Assembly: GCF_036588685.1 (NCBI RefSeq)
Contig: NC_086378.1
Location: 35,317,578-35,381,577 of the forward strand
Direction of reading: 5' to 3'
DNA length: 64,000 nucleotides
Source of the DNA: Mytilus trossulus
Taxonomy: Eukaryota > Mollusca > Bivalvia > Mytilida > Mytilidae
In this document: in pieces, positions 35,110 to 46,620 of the stretch
How positions within the stretch are numbered: position 1 is the first letter of the stretch
Layout of the letters: the number at the start of each line of letters is the position of its first letter
Notes under the pieces: generated by a model
The model's input: the letters and a program-made list of their open reading frames with translations, nothing else
Database searches by the model: none
What the model was told of the DNA's origin: nothing
Program-made: the position numbers and the translations under genes

Positions 35110-35963
35110 GGCGTTTAGCATTTGCGCCGATTTTTTCTTTCAATTGCGCCGATTTTTTTCTAGGTAAATTACTGATGAATGCTATTTTTCATGTATCATC
35201 ATAACCTCTTCCGTTAGCAATTGTACAAATGTTATGATTTGTCAGTCAATTCGGATAGCCTTTTACCAATGTCACTTAATAAAAAAGAAGATGTGGTATA
35301 TGATTGCCAATGGGACAACTCTCCACAAGAGACAAACATGACACAGAAATTAACAATTATAGGTAACTGTACGGCCTTCAACAATGAGCAAATCCCATAC
35401 CGCATAGTCAGCTATAAAATGCCACGAAACGACAATGTAAAACAATTAATCCGAGAAACTAACTGCCTTATTTATAAAAGAAACCAATGAATATACTCTG
35501 TGCTCAGCCCAACAGACTGGATTTTTCTTCTCAAGTTCTGAGCCTGCATAACCTCGGCCACAAAGGAAAGATGTTTTTGACGGCAGATCGAGATCGCAAA
35601 TTATTTTTCAACAACTTCATAACAAAATGTGCGTGGAAGAGGGCGTAAATTAGAGGTACGGCAGTTTCCAATTTTACTTCCGTGTAAAGTAAATAAATGA
35701 TATCAAAAAAGTATTTCGGACAGCTGTACTTAAACGTCTCATCTATAAATATTAGAGCTATATCATTGCAAAGACATTGAAGATTGAGGTGTGTAGAAAA
35801 AATAAGTATACATTTCTCGCTATCATTTGGACTGACCTTCCTATATGTATGGCCAGTATTTATACATCTATGTTAAACTGTAAATGCAATTCGGAGCAAT
35901 TATAAAATCGGCGCAAATGAAAGAATGAAATGATTTCAAAAATCGGCGCAAATGTCATACGCC
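35110..35963. mobile_element. 854-bp inverted-repeat element with doubled sub-repeats at each end
   Basis: The left end reads GGCGTTTAGCATTTGCGCCG, then T-rich sequence, then a second TTGCGCCGATTTTT. The right end is the inverse, with two AAATCGGCGCAAATG units and final CATACGCC. CAAAACAA is present beside both ends (ending 2 bp before the left end and starting directly after the right end), a possible 8-bp target duplication. A family A copy lies inside (35284-35492). No transposase is seen. Confidence 0.65.
35284..35492 (-). repeat. Repeat family A copy nested in the 35110-35963 element
   Basis: Fixed end 'aaaaaagaagatgtggtata', then 'ccaatgggacaactctcca', 'gtacggccttcaacaatgag' and 'ccgcatagtcagctataaaa' to 'aactaactgccttatttat'. 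The 89-codon ORF at 35221-35490 is this repeat. Confidence 0.88.
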
Positions 35964-36486
35964 CAAAACAACATTTCAAAACTTTACGTGTAGTATATAA
36001 TAATATGATTGTAGGCCTACAGATAATCTAAAGATTTTTTTCTTATTTTTAAATTCATCTGTAATAAATTTGTATAAATAATTATATTCAACAATACTGT
36101 GTGAATTTATAAGTTTAAAAACTGAAAAATAATGATTATGGTTCTTCAGATTACTTCAGCGCAGACTTAAAAAGTCCTTCTCTTGGAATGTAGAGATAAA
36201 TATATCTTCTCCGTTCTATATTTAAACGATGAGCACTATTACGTACATGTAGTTGTGTAATTTAGTTGTTATTTTTTTTGGTAAGATTTGAAGATAGAAG
36301 GAAACACAATTGGAATAAAAACTATTACTGAAAAGCATCAGTTTACTACCCACAGCTCCAGATTTGATATTTCTTTGTAGTTGTGCGTCATATTGCTGAT
36401 TATAGTATCTTATTAGGCTATTTATAAAACCACTATACAAGAACATTGATTTTCAAGCAATTATGAAAGGATAAACGTATATTTAA

Positions 36487-36600
36487 AAAAAAAGAAGATG
36501 TGGTATGATTGCCAATGAGACTCTCCACAGGACCGCTCTGAGAACAAAATTACACAGCTATTAACAACTAAAGGTCATCGTACGGCTTTCAACAATGATT
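36487..36600 (-). repeat. Short repeat family A copy
   Basis: Fixed end 'aaaaagaagatgtggtatga', 'ttgccaatgagactctccac' and 'tacggctttcaacaatgatt'. Truncated after about 115 bp. Confidence 0.85.
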
Positions 36601-36824
36601 GGCGGTTTGTTGTTTTTAAAAAGAGTGCCATAACACATTATATAACATGTGCCCTTATGATTGATGATACCAACATTGAAATATTTGGATTCCAACAGAA
36701 ATAAAACAGTATTTATATGAAATTCAAGTCTGAAGTTCATAGATGAATCTCGAAAAAATATATATTTTCTAGATTGATTATTTTTACCTTTTTTTTTTTT
36801 TTTATTTCGGGCCATTTATAACTT

Positions 36825-36945
36825 AATAACTATGTGGTATGGGTTTACTCATTGAATACCATATGGTGACCTATAGTGGTTAACTTTTACGTAATTCCGG
36901 TTCTACGTTGTCTCATAGGCAAATATACCACATCTTCTAACTTAT
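36825..36945 (+). repeat. Repeat family A tail, opposite orientation
   Basis: 'atgtggtatgggtttactca', 'ccatatggtgacctatagtg' and 'tgtctcataggcaaatatac' followed by 'cacatcttct' read the family in the retroelement-sense direction. It faces the copy at 36487-36600 head-on. Confidence 0.75.
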
Positions 36946-37029
36946 GTTCTATTAAAATTTTGTCTTTGATAATTCATAATTTTACTAAAACACAATTATG
37001 AATTGCAAAAGACAAAATTTTAATATAAC
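36946..37029. repeat. 84-bp near-perfect hairpin (inverted repeat)
   Basis: Left arm 'gttctattaaaattttgtct' and 'ttgataattcataatt'; right arm 'aattatgaattgcaaaagac' and 'aaaattttaatataac'. Arms of about 36 bp pair with a few mismatches around a loop of about 12 nt. No terminal TA or other target duplication is clear. Confidence 0.8.
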
Positions 37030-37661
37030 ACTTCCCCCTTTTTATAGGCGCCCATCAAAGGGAAACATTAACTATATATGGTACTATTGCACAGATAGTC
37101 TTTAAACATTTCACAATAAAACACATCAATTTCATTTGTAAAATATCATTAAACAGATTTATTTTTATTCCCAGAATTCAACAAATCGGGCTAAAACGTC
37201 ACAACCCACTTGAGAAGGTCAACCAAAAAAGTTACAAATACTTGATTTTCTCCGTTACTAAAAGGAATATAAATTTAAAACTTTGCAAATGTGTTTTTTA
37301 TGTTAAGACGAACATAATAAGATGATAAGTAAAAAAATTTCCCATTAAATATAGATGTAGGATATTTGTAAAATTTTAAAAGTCAATTTTATGAAAATAA
37401 ATATCAGATAACATATGGAACGAATTATAAACATTAAAACTGTATGTTAAAGCAAAAAAAAAAATGACTGATATACATGTACATGTATGCAAATATTCAT
37501 GTCATCAATAAAAGTTATGAATAACATGAATTGATTATCATGTTATATAATAGCTTCTTTTGTGAAATTCAAGTTTGAAAAATAAATCATCTGGGTTGCA
37601 CTTAGAAATTCCACGAGAAAAGGATTGTAAGTACTGCATAGAAAAGTTTATTGAAAGAAAA

Positions 37662-37830
37662 AATCATACAAATAAGAAGATTTGGTATAATTGCCAATAA
37701 GGCAACTCCCTACGATCGCATAGCAACCTATAAGGTTTGAAATGACAACTCATACGAGAAAACTAACGGACTGGTTAATGTATATAACGATAAACGAAAA
37801 ATAAATTTGATAAACATTATCAAGCGACAA
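37662..37830 (-). repeat. Diverged repeat family A copy
   Basis: 'aataagaagatttggtataa', 'ttgccaataaggcaactcc' and 'cgagaaaactaacggactgg' in family order. Confidence 0.65.
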
Positions 37831-37962
37831 CCGGTTAGATATGTAGGTGGTCTCCTTACATGCGTAATTTAAGTAAAAATCAGTCATATGGTCAATTATA
37901 CATGCAATGTTTCTCTATGCATGTTACAACGGAGCCCCGCTAGGGACATGCAAGAAAAAAAA

Positions 37963-38195
37963 ATATATTGTGCGCACAAAATAATATATTGTGCGCACAA
38001 CTTAAATATATTGTGCGCACAACTTAAATATATTGTGCGCACAAAATAATATATTGTGCGCACAACTTAAATATATTGTGCGCACAACTTAAATATATTG
38101 TGCGCACAACTTAAATATGTTGTGCGCACAACTTAAATATATTGTGCGCACAACTTAAACATATTGTACGCACATTATAATATACCGTGCGCACT
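37963..38195 (+). repeat. Left tandem array of a palindrome-bearing 22-bp unit
   Basis: The unit is aacttaaatatattgtgcgc plus ac, centred on the perfect palindrome TGTGCGCACA. Nine exact TGTGCGCACA cores are seen, then two decayed ones (gtacgcac, ccgtgcgcac) at the inner side. Units 1 and 4 have 'aaaataat' in place of 'aacttaa', so a higher-order block of three units may have been duplicated. Confidence 0.92.
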
Positions 38196-38362
38196 TAAAT
38201 AGTATGGTGTGCTCCCAACATTAGGAAAACAGTTTTCACTTGACCATGACCTCATTTTACGTGTTCGTGTTATGTGTTCGTGGTTTAGACAAAATCTAAG
38301 GTACCAAATGCAATGGTTTTTACAAGTTGGTTGTATTGAACGATTTTAATGTCTAAATGTCC

Positions 38363-38650
38363 ACTTCACAGGTGTCATCTGACCTTGACATCATTTTCAG
38401 GGTTAAGTGGTCCGGCACAGTAAAATGTTTGTGTTTTGGTGTATTTCTCGGATACTTTAAGCATTTAGTCAGATGTATTTTTGGAATATGGAATGTTTGT
38501 ATGGTGAAATTGTCTATCTTGCAATTATATTAATATGACCTTGATTTTATATTCATGGTTCATTGGTGCATGTTATTTGATTCTTGTTTGGTATGATTTT
38601 CAGATACTATAAGGAATAAATTAACAATATTTGTTTTATAGAATGATTGT
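38363..38650 (+). repeat. Diverged satellite-like repeat, same family as 6660-7310
   Basis: 'ggtgtcatctgaccttgaca', 'ggaatatggaatgtttgtat', 'tgaccttgattttatattca' and 'tggttcattggtgcatg' repeat the words of the 6.7-7.3 kb array, about two units. Confidence 0.6.
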
Positions 38651-38819
38651 AATGTATATATATTTGGCTGGTCGGTATCGTCATATCTCAGAATTGGTCT
38701 ATTTTTTTAAAGGTATACATGGTACAGTTAAACTGGAATTAATGTACAAAATAATTATAAGGCGCGCAAATCATATAAGGGTTGTTTCTCAGATATATTT
38801 GGTTCTTCAATACAACAAG

Positions 38820-39440
38820 AAAAAATCCTGCACCCAAATGCGTGCTTCAGCTGGCTTATAAACAAAAATATGGACTAGTTCATTGAAAATGGACGTCATA
38901 CTAAACTTTACAGTTGTTTCTCGTTTCTCGTTTTGTATATAGATTAGACCGTTGGTTTTCCCGTTTGAAAGGTTTTACACTAGTAATTTTGGGGATCCTT
39001 TATAGCTTACTGTTTGTTGTGAGCCTAAGAGACTTGTGAAGACCGTACCTTGACCTATAATGGTTTACTTTTATAAATTGTGACTTAGATGGAGAGTTGT
39101 CTCATCTGCACTCATACTATCTCCTCCTTTATCTATCCTTAGTGTATACAAAAAACTTAAATAAAAAATCCAACAAAATCAATAAAGGCCAGAGGCTCCT
39201 GACCTTGGACAGGCACAAAAATGCGGCTGAGTTAAACATGTTTTGTGAGATCTCAACCCTCCTTTTATACCTCTTGCCAATGCAGATTAAAAAAAACCAC
39301 ACAGCAATACCGACAGTAAAGAAGCACGTGTCCGTTGTCAGAATAGGTAACAAATGAACCTTAACAAAATGACAATGATACATAAAATAACAAGGACTAC
39401 TAGCACATGTAGCAGTTACTGACATGCCAGCTCCACACCT
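38820..39440. repeat. Composite of repeat family E and a family A-type tail
   Basis: 'gcacccaaatgcgtgcttca', 'ggactagttcattgaaaatg', then a tail in plus orientation ('gaagaccgtaccttgaccta', 'gatggagagttgtctcatct', 'actcatactatctcctcctt'), then 'gccagaggctcctgacctt' and 'ctcaaccctccttttatacc'. The ORFs in both strands here are repeat sequence. Confidence 0.65.
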
Positions 39441-39989
39441 CAACTAAACTGATTGAAAGATTATGTTTCAATCATATGAATATCAAGCAAAATCCTTACC
39501 GTTAGGGGTTGAGTATCATGCCATCATAAAAATATATGAGAAGAATATAACCCGTATTTGTGTGAGCTATGTTGTATATATATAGTTGTCTCTTTGGCAA
39601 TCGCATCGAGGGTCACAAAGTTTTGAATAAATGATACCCCAAAAACGGACCATATTTGGAAAAAATGAAACATAACTGTTTCGTTTATTTTCAAAATATT
39701 CCACTGAGGAATTTCATTGGCTATTCCTAAATTGTTTTGTAACATTTTTGTTTCAAAATGAATACGAACAACATACTGTAAAATTTTATAATGAAATCGA
39801 TCAAAAATAGATACTATAAGTGACCTCTTACCCTCTCTTTTATTAAAGACCATTAAACAGAATGAAACTATAACTTGACCTGAAACATTTGTATTCAACG
39901 CTTAAAAATTTAAATCATAATAAGCATACTGTTCAATGTCGGGAGCTTGTTATTCAGTGATTGTCGTTTATTGGTGTGGTTCATATCTG

Positions 39990-40155
39990 TTTATCGTTTT
40001 GTTATAGTCATTTTGGGCCGTAAAGTTTGCGGTTTGGTGTGAGCCAACGCTCCATGATGAAGACCGTATTATAACCAATAATTGTTAACCTTTAATAAAT
40101 TATGACTTGGATGGAGAGCTGTCTCATTGGCACTCATATTGCATCTTCTGCTTTA
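39990..40155 (+). repeat. Family A-type tail, retroelement-sense orientation
   Basis: 'ttttgggccgtaaagtttgc', 'gatgaagaccgtattataac' and 'gatggagagctgtctcattg' followed by 'cactcatattgcatcttct'. It ends at the same fixed end as other copies. Confidence 0.7.
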
Positions 40156-40930
40156 TATGTGTACCCAGTTTTATCTTTATTTGATCACAACTTCATGGTG
40201 AATTTCGTAGACTGAACACACCGTCATATTTCAATAACGAACAGTACATTTTGGATGAGAACCTTACTTAACCATGATCAAACATAGTCATCTTTGATAA
40301 AAAAAAAAACAAAAAAACAACAACAACAACAAAACATCTTGTACGTGTATTCAGTTTTCAGTGGATTTGACTTACTCTACACTTTTACAATGATACCTTC
40401 TTAGAAACCGCATTGAAGTTGGTGACACTAAAACTTCATCATAAACTATCACCAAAACATTTACAATAAACAGAGACGGACGGATGAATAGACGTAAAGA
40501 CTTTTAAATATACACAATGTAATGACCATCTCTGTCGTCGAACAGGGTAACAAAATCAAAGTCATGAATTGAGTATAAGTGCAAAAAGTACTTGTTTTCA
40601 TATTTGTTACAAGAAAACAGGTAAAGCTATAGTATCAAAGTGTACATAAGTTCGATAGTTTCCTCGCTCTTTTACCAAATCTGTTTCAAACCGTTCCAAT
40701 AAACTCTGATATAAAGTGGAGGCTATCAACGCACTTGTTGGTAAACCAAGTGTCAGACGAAATAACCGTTACTTCTTCAGTATTCCTGTCAGGAGTTGAT
40801 ACAAATGCAGTGATGAATATTTCCATATATTCTAGCCCCATTTCAAAAGAAAAAGTTATGCATTTCTCCATTCTGTCACTTTAAAAAGGAGACATTGAAT
40901 ACCTGTACCATGTGTAAGGTCAAAGAATTT

Positions 40931-41082
40931 AACGCACACTATATTATTTTGTGTGCACAATATATTTAAGTTGTGCGCACAATATATTTAAGTTGTGCGC
41001 ACAATATATTATATTGTGCGCACACTATATTATTTTGTGCGCACAATTTATTTAAGTTGTGCGCACAATATATTTTTTTTTC
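40931..41082 (-). repeat. Right tandem array, inverted relative to 37963-38195
   Basis: Five exact TGTGCGCACA cores in 'aatatatttaagttgtgcgc' context plus two decayed inner ones (aacgcacac, gtgtgcac). Decay is again on the inner side, mirroring the left array. Confidence 0.9.
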
Positions 41083-41259
41083 TTTGCATGTCCCTAGCAG
41101 GGCTCAATTTGAAACACAAATAAACAGTAAAGTATGAACATGCAAACCGATTAGTAAAAATCAGATCAAGAAAAAGCAAATAAATTCTTGCGTTCTGTTA
41201 TGCAATGCATGTACCAATTGTATATTTTGAAGCTTTCCATCGTATGCATTATTATATTA

Positions 41260-41620
41260 TTGATTAATTTGTTGATTGATTGACTGTCGCTTGTTAAACA
41301 ACCAGTGGCCAGTATGTTATGAATTTTCAGAAAAGAACAAATCAACAATCAATACAAGGTAGGATCTACAAGACAGGAATAGGACAAAGAGCGGAAAGTT
41401 AAAGAAGCCATAAGAAAATGAGGGTAGGTAGGAAATGAACAGAAACCTTTCCTTGCAACATGCGACCTACGCATCCCTCAGATAGTGCTTGCAAACCGTT
41501 CTTTGACACCCCTCCCTTTAACTTTAGCCCTGCTGTGTTGATGAGCAACCAATCGTAATAGTTTTACTATCGGATGGGAGAAGTCCAAGGTTAAGGATGA
41601 CTAAATTCTTATACTCTAGT
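41260..41620. repeat. Repeat family D copy
   Basis: 'gattgattgactgtcgcttg', 'aaccagtggccagtatgtta', 'gatgagcaaccaatcgtaat' and 'cggatgggagaagtccaagg'. Compare 50110-50510. Confidence 0.5.
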
Positions 41621-43990
41621 CAACTCTTTGTGCTTTTAAAAAATCCATTAGACTTTTCTTAAGCTTAAAACAATGAATTCTCGAACGACTTGTATTTTAA
41701 AAATCTCTTTAAGAAGAACATACGTTCACCAACGATATTTTCCTATTGCTTTTCGGATTCAAATTCGACTGTCCGTTCCCAATAAAAAAAACTTTAATCA
41801 ATTTTGTTGTGTAATGAATTTGCTAACTCTATTTTCAGTTATCATTTTTCTTTTAATTTAAAGGAGCAATGCAGTTTTTCAACGGCCAAGTGAACTATAC
41901 AATTGCGCGATTTTTCACGAAACCACACATTGATAGTTAACAAATGAAGAACCAAGTACTAGATTAGTCAGTGCAAAGCCGATTAACTGCTTGCAAAAAT
42001 TAAACCTGTATTTATAGCTGGCTAAACCTCTCACTTGTATGAAATTCGCTTAAAATTCCATTACTAGTATTTTGACAACGATGTGTGAACAAAACAAACA
42101 GACATAATAGATAGAAATGTCAAATTCAGGGGTACAGAAGTCAACGTTGTGTAATAATCTTAATAAAGATAAAAAACAAACAAATATGTCAACAAAGAAA
42201 AACAAAAAGACATATAGAAAAAACCAACGAAAAGAATACAAAAAATAACCGTAACACAATGACAGGAGCCACTTCAAATGGATATTACCAAAATGACTAA
42301 ACAATGAAAATAATGATTTACAAAGACAAACAAAAGAATACTATAACACGTTATTCAGATGATTAACAACGTCAGTCCATATAATCTTTACTCCAAGACC
42401 ATTATGTATTATTTGTGAAGTTAAAAGGGAATACTTATCAACAAGGTCTGATTATCTTCCGATAAAATTTTTGAGAAAAAAATACGAGATTTTCTTTGAC
42501 ATACCCCTGGTTCATCAACTTTCTGCTCACACACTGGTGGCGTTTTACAAAGTCTGAGTAGGTCTTGACTATAGATTGAGTCGGGGAAAAGCATATTCCA
42601 TTTGCAGCTGAATTTGTGAGAAAATTGATAATTTCAAAACTAAAACCGTCCCGGTGGTCATAGATTCTGGAACAGAGATGACCGTTTGTGTCAAATACTG
42701 AGGTATAAGTATAAAAATGAAGCAGAGGAAGCGGTGGGTGTTGTTTTTATAATTCTCTAGTTCCACATGGAAATAATTAAAATGATTTCATATTTTGCCT
42801 GTAAAAAAGCAAAGTAACGTTTATTCTGCTTATACACCATGGATATGAATAAATATAATTGGTAAACTAATTTAGTCTCTACATTTCATACAAACAACAC
42901 TTTACAAACGGACCTTTCTTTTAAACAAAGATTTTACTTCCGGCTGAGGGGAAGTCAATGGGTGACAATATTTCTAAACATCTTAAAACCATTGAGGAAG
43001 TTAGCCCCAGATCGAACCAGTTTCGAAATCTAAATAAACGAAAAAGTAAAAAAAGGAGAATCAAAATACTATTTGTCGGACTGACGATTCAAAATCAAAA
43101 GTATTATTCAAATTATGCTAAACAACCCGGTAACTGGTGGATAGGAAGCGCCTTACAGTTCACAAGCAGCGGTTGTTTCACATTTCTATATACATGTATA
43201 TAAACGTATCATAGAGTCTTAACTAGGTGCATCAAAATCAAATGGGCCCTAACAGGGTTAGGAAAATGTCTAAGGTCAACTTTTGCAGCGTGAAGTTTTG
43301 ATAAATACAATTAAATAATTCGTGTTCTGTTCTGTAAACATGAAACAACAGGGATGTGTACACCAGCAACTGCATTCTGAAAAAAGGTAAACAAAAAATT
43401 AATACGAATACCATGTTTAAAGGAAACACATTATATGTTAACAATGCGCAACAGATGTCAACTTCGCTGTGTGAGACTCTCGACGCAGGAAGCCCAGTGC
43501 AAGCTGTATCCTTCTGTAGATACTATTTTGAGTAAATGTCTGTAACAAATGCTACACACTGGAGGGTCATTCAGTTTACTACGTCGGTTGAAAACATATG
43601 TACTATTAATTCTGTCTCGAAAAAAATTTGTTACAAGTGTATTCAATTGATCATGATTTAACCTTTTCAAAAGAATTCTGAAGAGTTTTGCGTTCATGAA
43701 TTGTCTAAATAGTCTATAATTCCTATGTAGCACCTTTATTAACCCTTCTGTGACCGAAAACCGTAAAAATACCTGAAGAAATATACGAGGTCAAACATAT
43801 ATTTAGTCTCGCTCCGCTCGACACTATTCCAGCATACATATCATCTTAGTTTAGCTACGCCCCTGCTACGTGTTCTGAGAACTCCGTGTTCAGCTCCAAT
43901 CATCGTATTTCTGTTTTTCTGTGAACCGGAAGGATGTGTCCACAAATCAATTTGGCATATAATTTTCAAATATCGCACCATAATAAGCAC
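41621..43990. other. Intergenic stretch with unassigned short ORFs
   Basis: Includes an 81-codon plus frame (42958-43203, basic N-terminal half) and a 91-codon minus frame (43458-43733, one CxxC pair). Neither belongs to a family I recognise and neither has convincing exon partners. Confidence 0.35.
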
Positions 43991-44649
43991 TAGAACACAC
44001 CCGCGAAATCGCGGGCATATACAGGGAACTTGTGAACTGTTGTAGGATGATTTTTTGTAAAAGATATTATGTATGGAGAATCTCCCTTTTTCCAAAGTCC
44101 GATATTTGTTTCCTTTCTTTTAAATTCAATTATATTCGTGTTTCTGGCCTACGACCACAATTCTTCTCCTTTGCAACAATGCTTCTTTTGGTAAAAGTCA
44201 AATCAAATTAAAAATTTGCACCGTTTCAAACATGAAATAAATGTAACTGCTTATATATATATACCCTAATTAGTCTAAAAAAAATATGCGTCTATGACAA
44301 TCCATCAGTACTTTTTTTTGGAGAGCCTTATTAACATGCCAATGGTAGGATTTGAATCATGTATAAATGACTAATACCGACTAAGGCTAATTTGAGGGGT
44401 TGTCGATCGGTGGGGTCCTGATCCCGAAATCCCGGACTTAAAACCATGAAATCACGAGATGCAGAATTTAAAGAAATTAATATACCGAAATCGAAAAATA
44501 TATTCCCGGATCTCGTAATGATCAATCCCCAAATCCCGAGCTTAAAAACACCCGATCCCGACGACCCGATAAAGGTCCTCCCTCCCTCTAATCTCTACAT
44601 TACTTTTATTTTTGCCAAATCACTATTTTAACTTTTAACAATAAATTGT

Positions 44650-44830
44650 TATGCCCCAATTATGGGCATTATGTTTTCTAGTCTGTGCATCCGTGCGTTC
44701 GTTTTCGTTTGTTCGGTCGTCCTTCCGTCTGTCCCACTTCAGGTAAAAGTTTTTGGTCGAGGTAGATTTAGATGAAGTTGAGCATGTTTTGTTTACTTTA
44801 ATATATATGCAAGTGGCATGACCCCTTAAA
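44650..44830 (+). repeat. Repeat family C fragment
   Basis: 'ccccaattatgggcattatg', 'gtccttccgtctgtcccact' and 'ggtcgaggtagatttagatg', matching 53965-54190. Confidence 0.65.
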
Positions 44831-45265
44831 TAAAAAACATTTCAAAGAAAACAGTAAACAGAATCAGGGACTTTCTATACTAACATAGAAATTCCCTAAC
44901 AGAATACAGAGAGTCTCCATATATTTAAGTAGTATAATCGTAGTTTACATGTAGATAAACGCCAAAAATATTTGTTCTCTCAAAGGAAGTATTTTTGCGA
45001 TCTAAACACCATGATATGGAGAACGTACTTGTGTCACATGTTTTACTTTTTTTAATATAAATGCAACTGGTATGACCCCTTAAATAGTAAACATTTAAAG
45101 AAAAACAGTAGACAGAATACAGAGAGTCTCTATATATTAAAGTAGTATAATCGTTGTTTACATGTAGGTAAACGCGACAAATAATTGTCCTCTCTAAGGA
45201 GGTATAATAGTTGTGGTTCTTGCGATCTAAACACCATGATATGGAGAACGCACTTATTGGCTTAT
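44795..45265 (+). repeat. Two-unit direct tandem duplication, about 0.22-0.25 kb period
   Basis: Shared words in the same order: 'atgaccccttaaata', 'acagaatacagagagtctc', 'agtagtataatcg', 'tctaaacaccatgatatgga' and 'gaacg(t/c)actt'. The first unit has an extra insert of about 40 bp near 44870-44900 with complementary ends ('agggactttctat ... atagaaattccct'). Confidence 0.75.
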
Positions 45266-46094
45266 CTATTTTTCATTTTTGTTATCTATCATACGATTGG
45301 TTGTATGTGTGCATGTTTCAAACAGGAAGTCTTATCTATGACTAAAAGTCAGTCTGATGACGGAATCATATCCGGACTCCTTTTTTGTCGTTTTTCTCCC
45401 AAAATAACTCAATCTGAATAATCATAAGAATAGATGACAAATGCGACTATGCATGTTACCTATTGGACACAGAGGCATGATGATTGATTTATTGTGGAAG
45501 GAAGAGAAGCGACACCACAAATGAGGTCTTCTCGTTTAATAGTATAGATTTTCGCTGAGTTTAAAGTTAGTATGACTACAACTTCATGGTATACTGCCAT
45601 CAACCAAACATTAACCTATATAAAACAAAATTTGTTAACCCCTCAGTGTTGAAACCTCGAAATCTTGGTCAAAAACTTGTTAGGTGCGTAACGCCACTTT
45701 CAACACTATTGTGACATTTTTCGCGGCCAGTGATATTTGTGGAGGATGACGGAGTGCCAAAAAGAGAACCATCTGCAGAAAAAACTGACAATCCTAGCCA
45801 ATTAAGATTAGAGTCAAGTGAAAAGTTGAAAAAAAATACATTAAAAATTGAGATAAAAAAAATCCAGCTAACCAGTCCTAAGGAACCTCAGATTTTTGTC
45901 TAGCCACTGTAGCACTCGCTACTTGTGTGAATGGTACTTTCTTAATTATATCACATGCCATGCGTTGATTACCGGACGAAAACTGGCAGAACTGACAGTC
46001 AATTAACCAATGGTTATAATATCATATATTATATACAAATGTATCTATAATACTAAAATTACGAAGTCCAATTTTTCCGCCGTCATCACGTAAA

Positions 46095-46620
46095 AACGAC
46101 GAATCAAAGAATTCAACTTTATATATCACTAATATAGTACAAAGGTGCATATTGAAAATTACACCACTCCAGGCCCTTTCGTTTTCCACGTAATTAATAT
46201 TGCCAATAATAAAGAAGTTCCGGGTCGAGTCCGATACCGATACCAAAAGTATATTCACCTGTTACCTATTACCTAATCTGTACCATCAGCATCTGACAGG
46301 CTCACCACCAAACGGTGTATTCAGGGTTAATATGTTATATACACGGGTCATAATCACAGGGTTGACACTACTAGATTGTCAAAAAGCTACCTATTGTAGT
46401 ATTTTAATCAGTAAGACTTTCTAAGATACAAGACTAAAAATGAGGAACAGTTTTCAATTTGTTAGTGGGCATACATGACGTAAAACAGCGAATCAAAGAA
46501 TTCATCTTTATTTATAACTAATATAGGACAATGTTGTTGATTAAAAAATACTCCATTCCAGGACCTTTTGTTTTCCATATAATTAATATTACCAATACTT
46601 GACAAGTTCCAGTTTGACGG
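46095..46620 (+). repeat. Diverged pair of direct repeats about 390 bp apart
   Basis: 'cgaatcaaagaattcaactt' at about 46099 and 'cgaatcaaagaattcatctt' at about 46490, each followed by 'actaatatag', 'ccaggMccttt(c/t)gttttcca' and 'taattaatattRccaata'. The 46022-46258 and 46200-46424 ORFs overlap this. Confidence 0.65.

Larger units (their letters stand above)
37932..41105. mobile_element. Foldback-like element: inverted ends built from 22-bp tandem repeats
   Basis: The left boundary segment GAGCCCCGCTAGGGACATGC is followed by poly-A and then the 22-bp array (37963-38195). At the right, the array (40931-41082) runs in reverse into poly-T, GCATGTCCCTAGCAGGGCTC. The two ends are therefore reverse complements over more than 100 bp. 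Long inverted ends made of short direct repeats are the signature of foldback elements (Drosophila FB, sea urchin TU). No target duplication could be identified at either edge and no transposase is seen. The 2.7-kb interior is a mosaic of other repeats (38363-38650, 38820-39440, 39990-40150). Confidence 0.65.

Noticed and set aside
37963-38195. Regular palindromic repeats resembling a CRISPR array
   Set aside because: The window is clearly animal DNA; units are contiguous with no unique spacers, and the array is mirrored at 40931-41082.
39524-39898. 124-codon minus-strand ORF
   Set aside because: It lies inside the foldback-like mosaic, has no recognisable domain and no exon partner; chance or decayed repeat.
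42050-42304. 84-codon minus-strand hydrophobic ORF
   Set aside because: Complement of an A-rich, repeat-like tract; aromatic and leucine-rich composition is what T-rich DNA gives by chance.
43458-43733. 91-codon minus-strand ORF with a CxxC pair
   Set aside because: One CxxC is not enough to claim a zinc finger, and no partner exons were found.
45340-45400. CTGATGA followed by a possible stem, considered as another hammerhead
   Set aside because: No GAAA follows at the required place and no flanking stem I can form; the CTGATGA near 2928 fails for the same reason.
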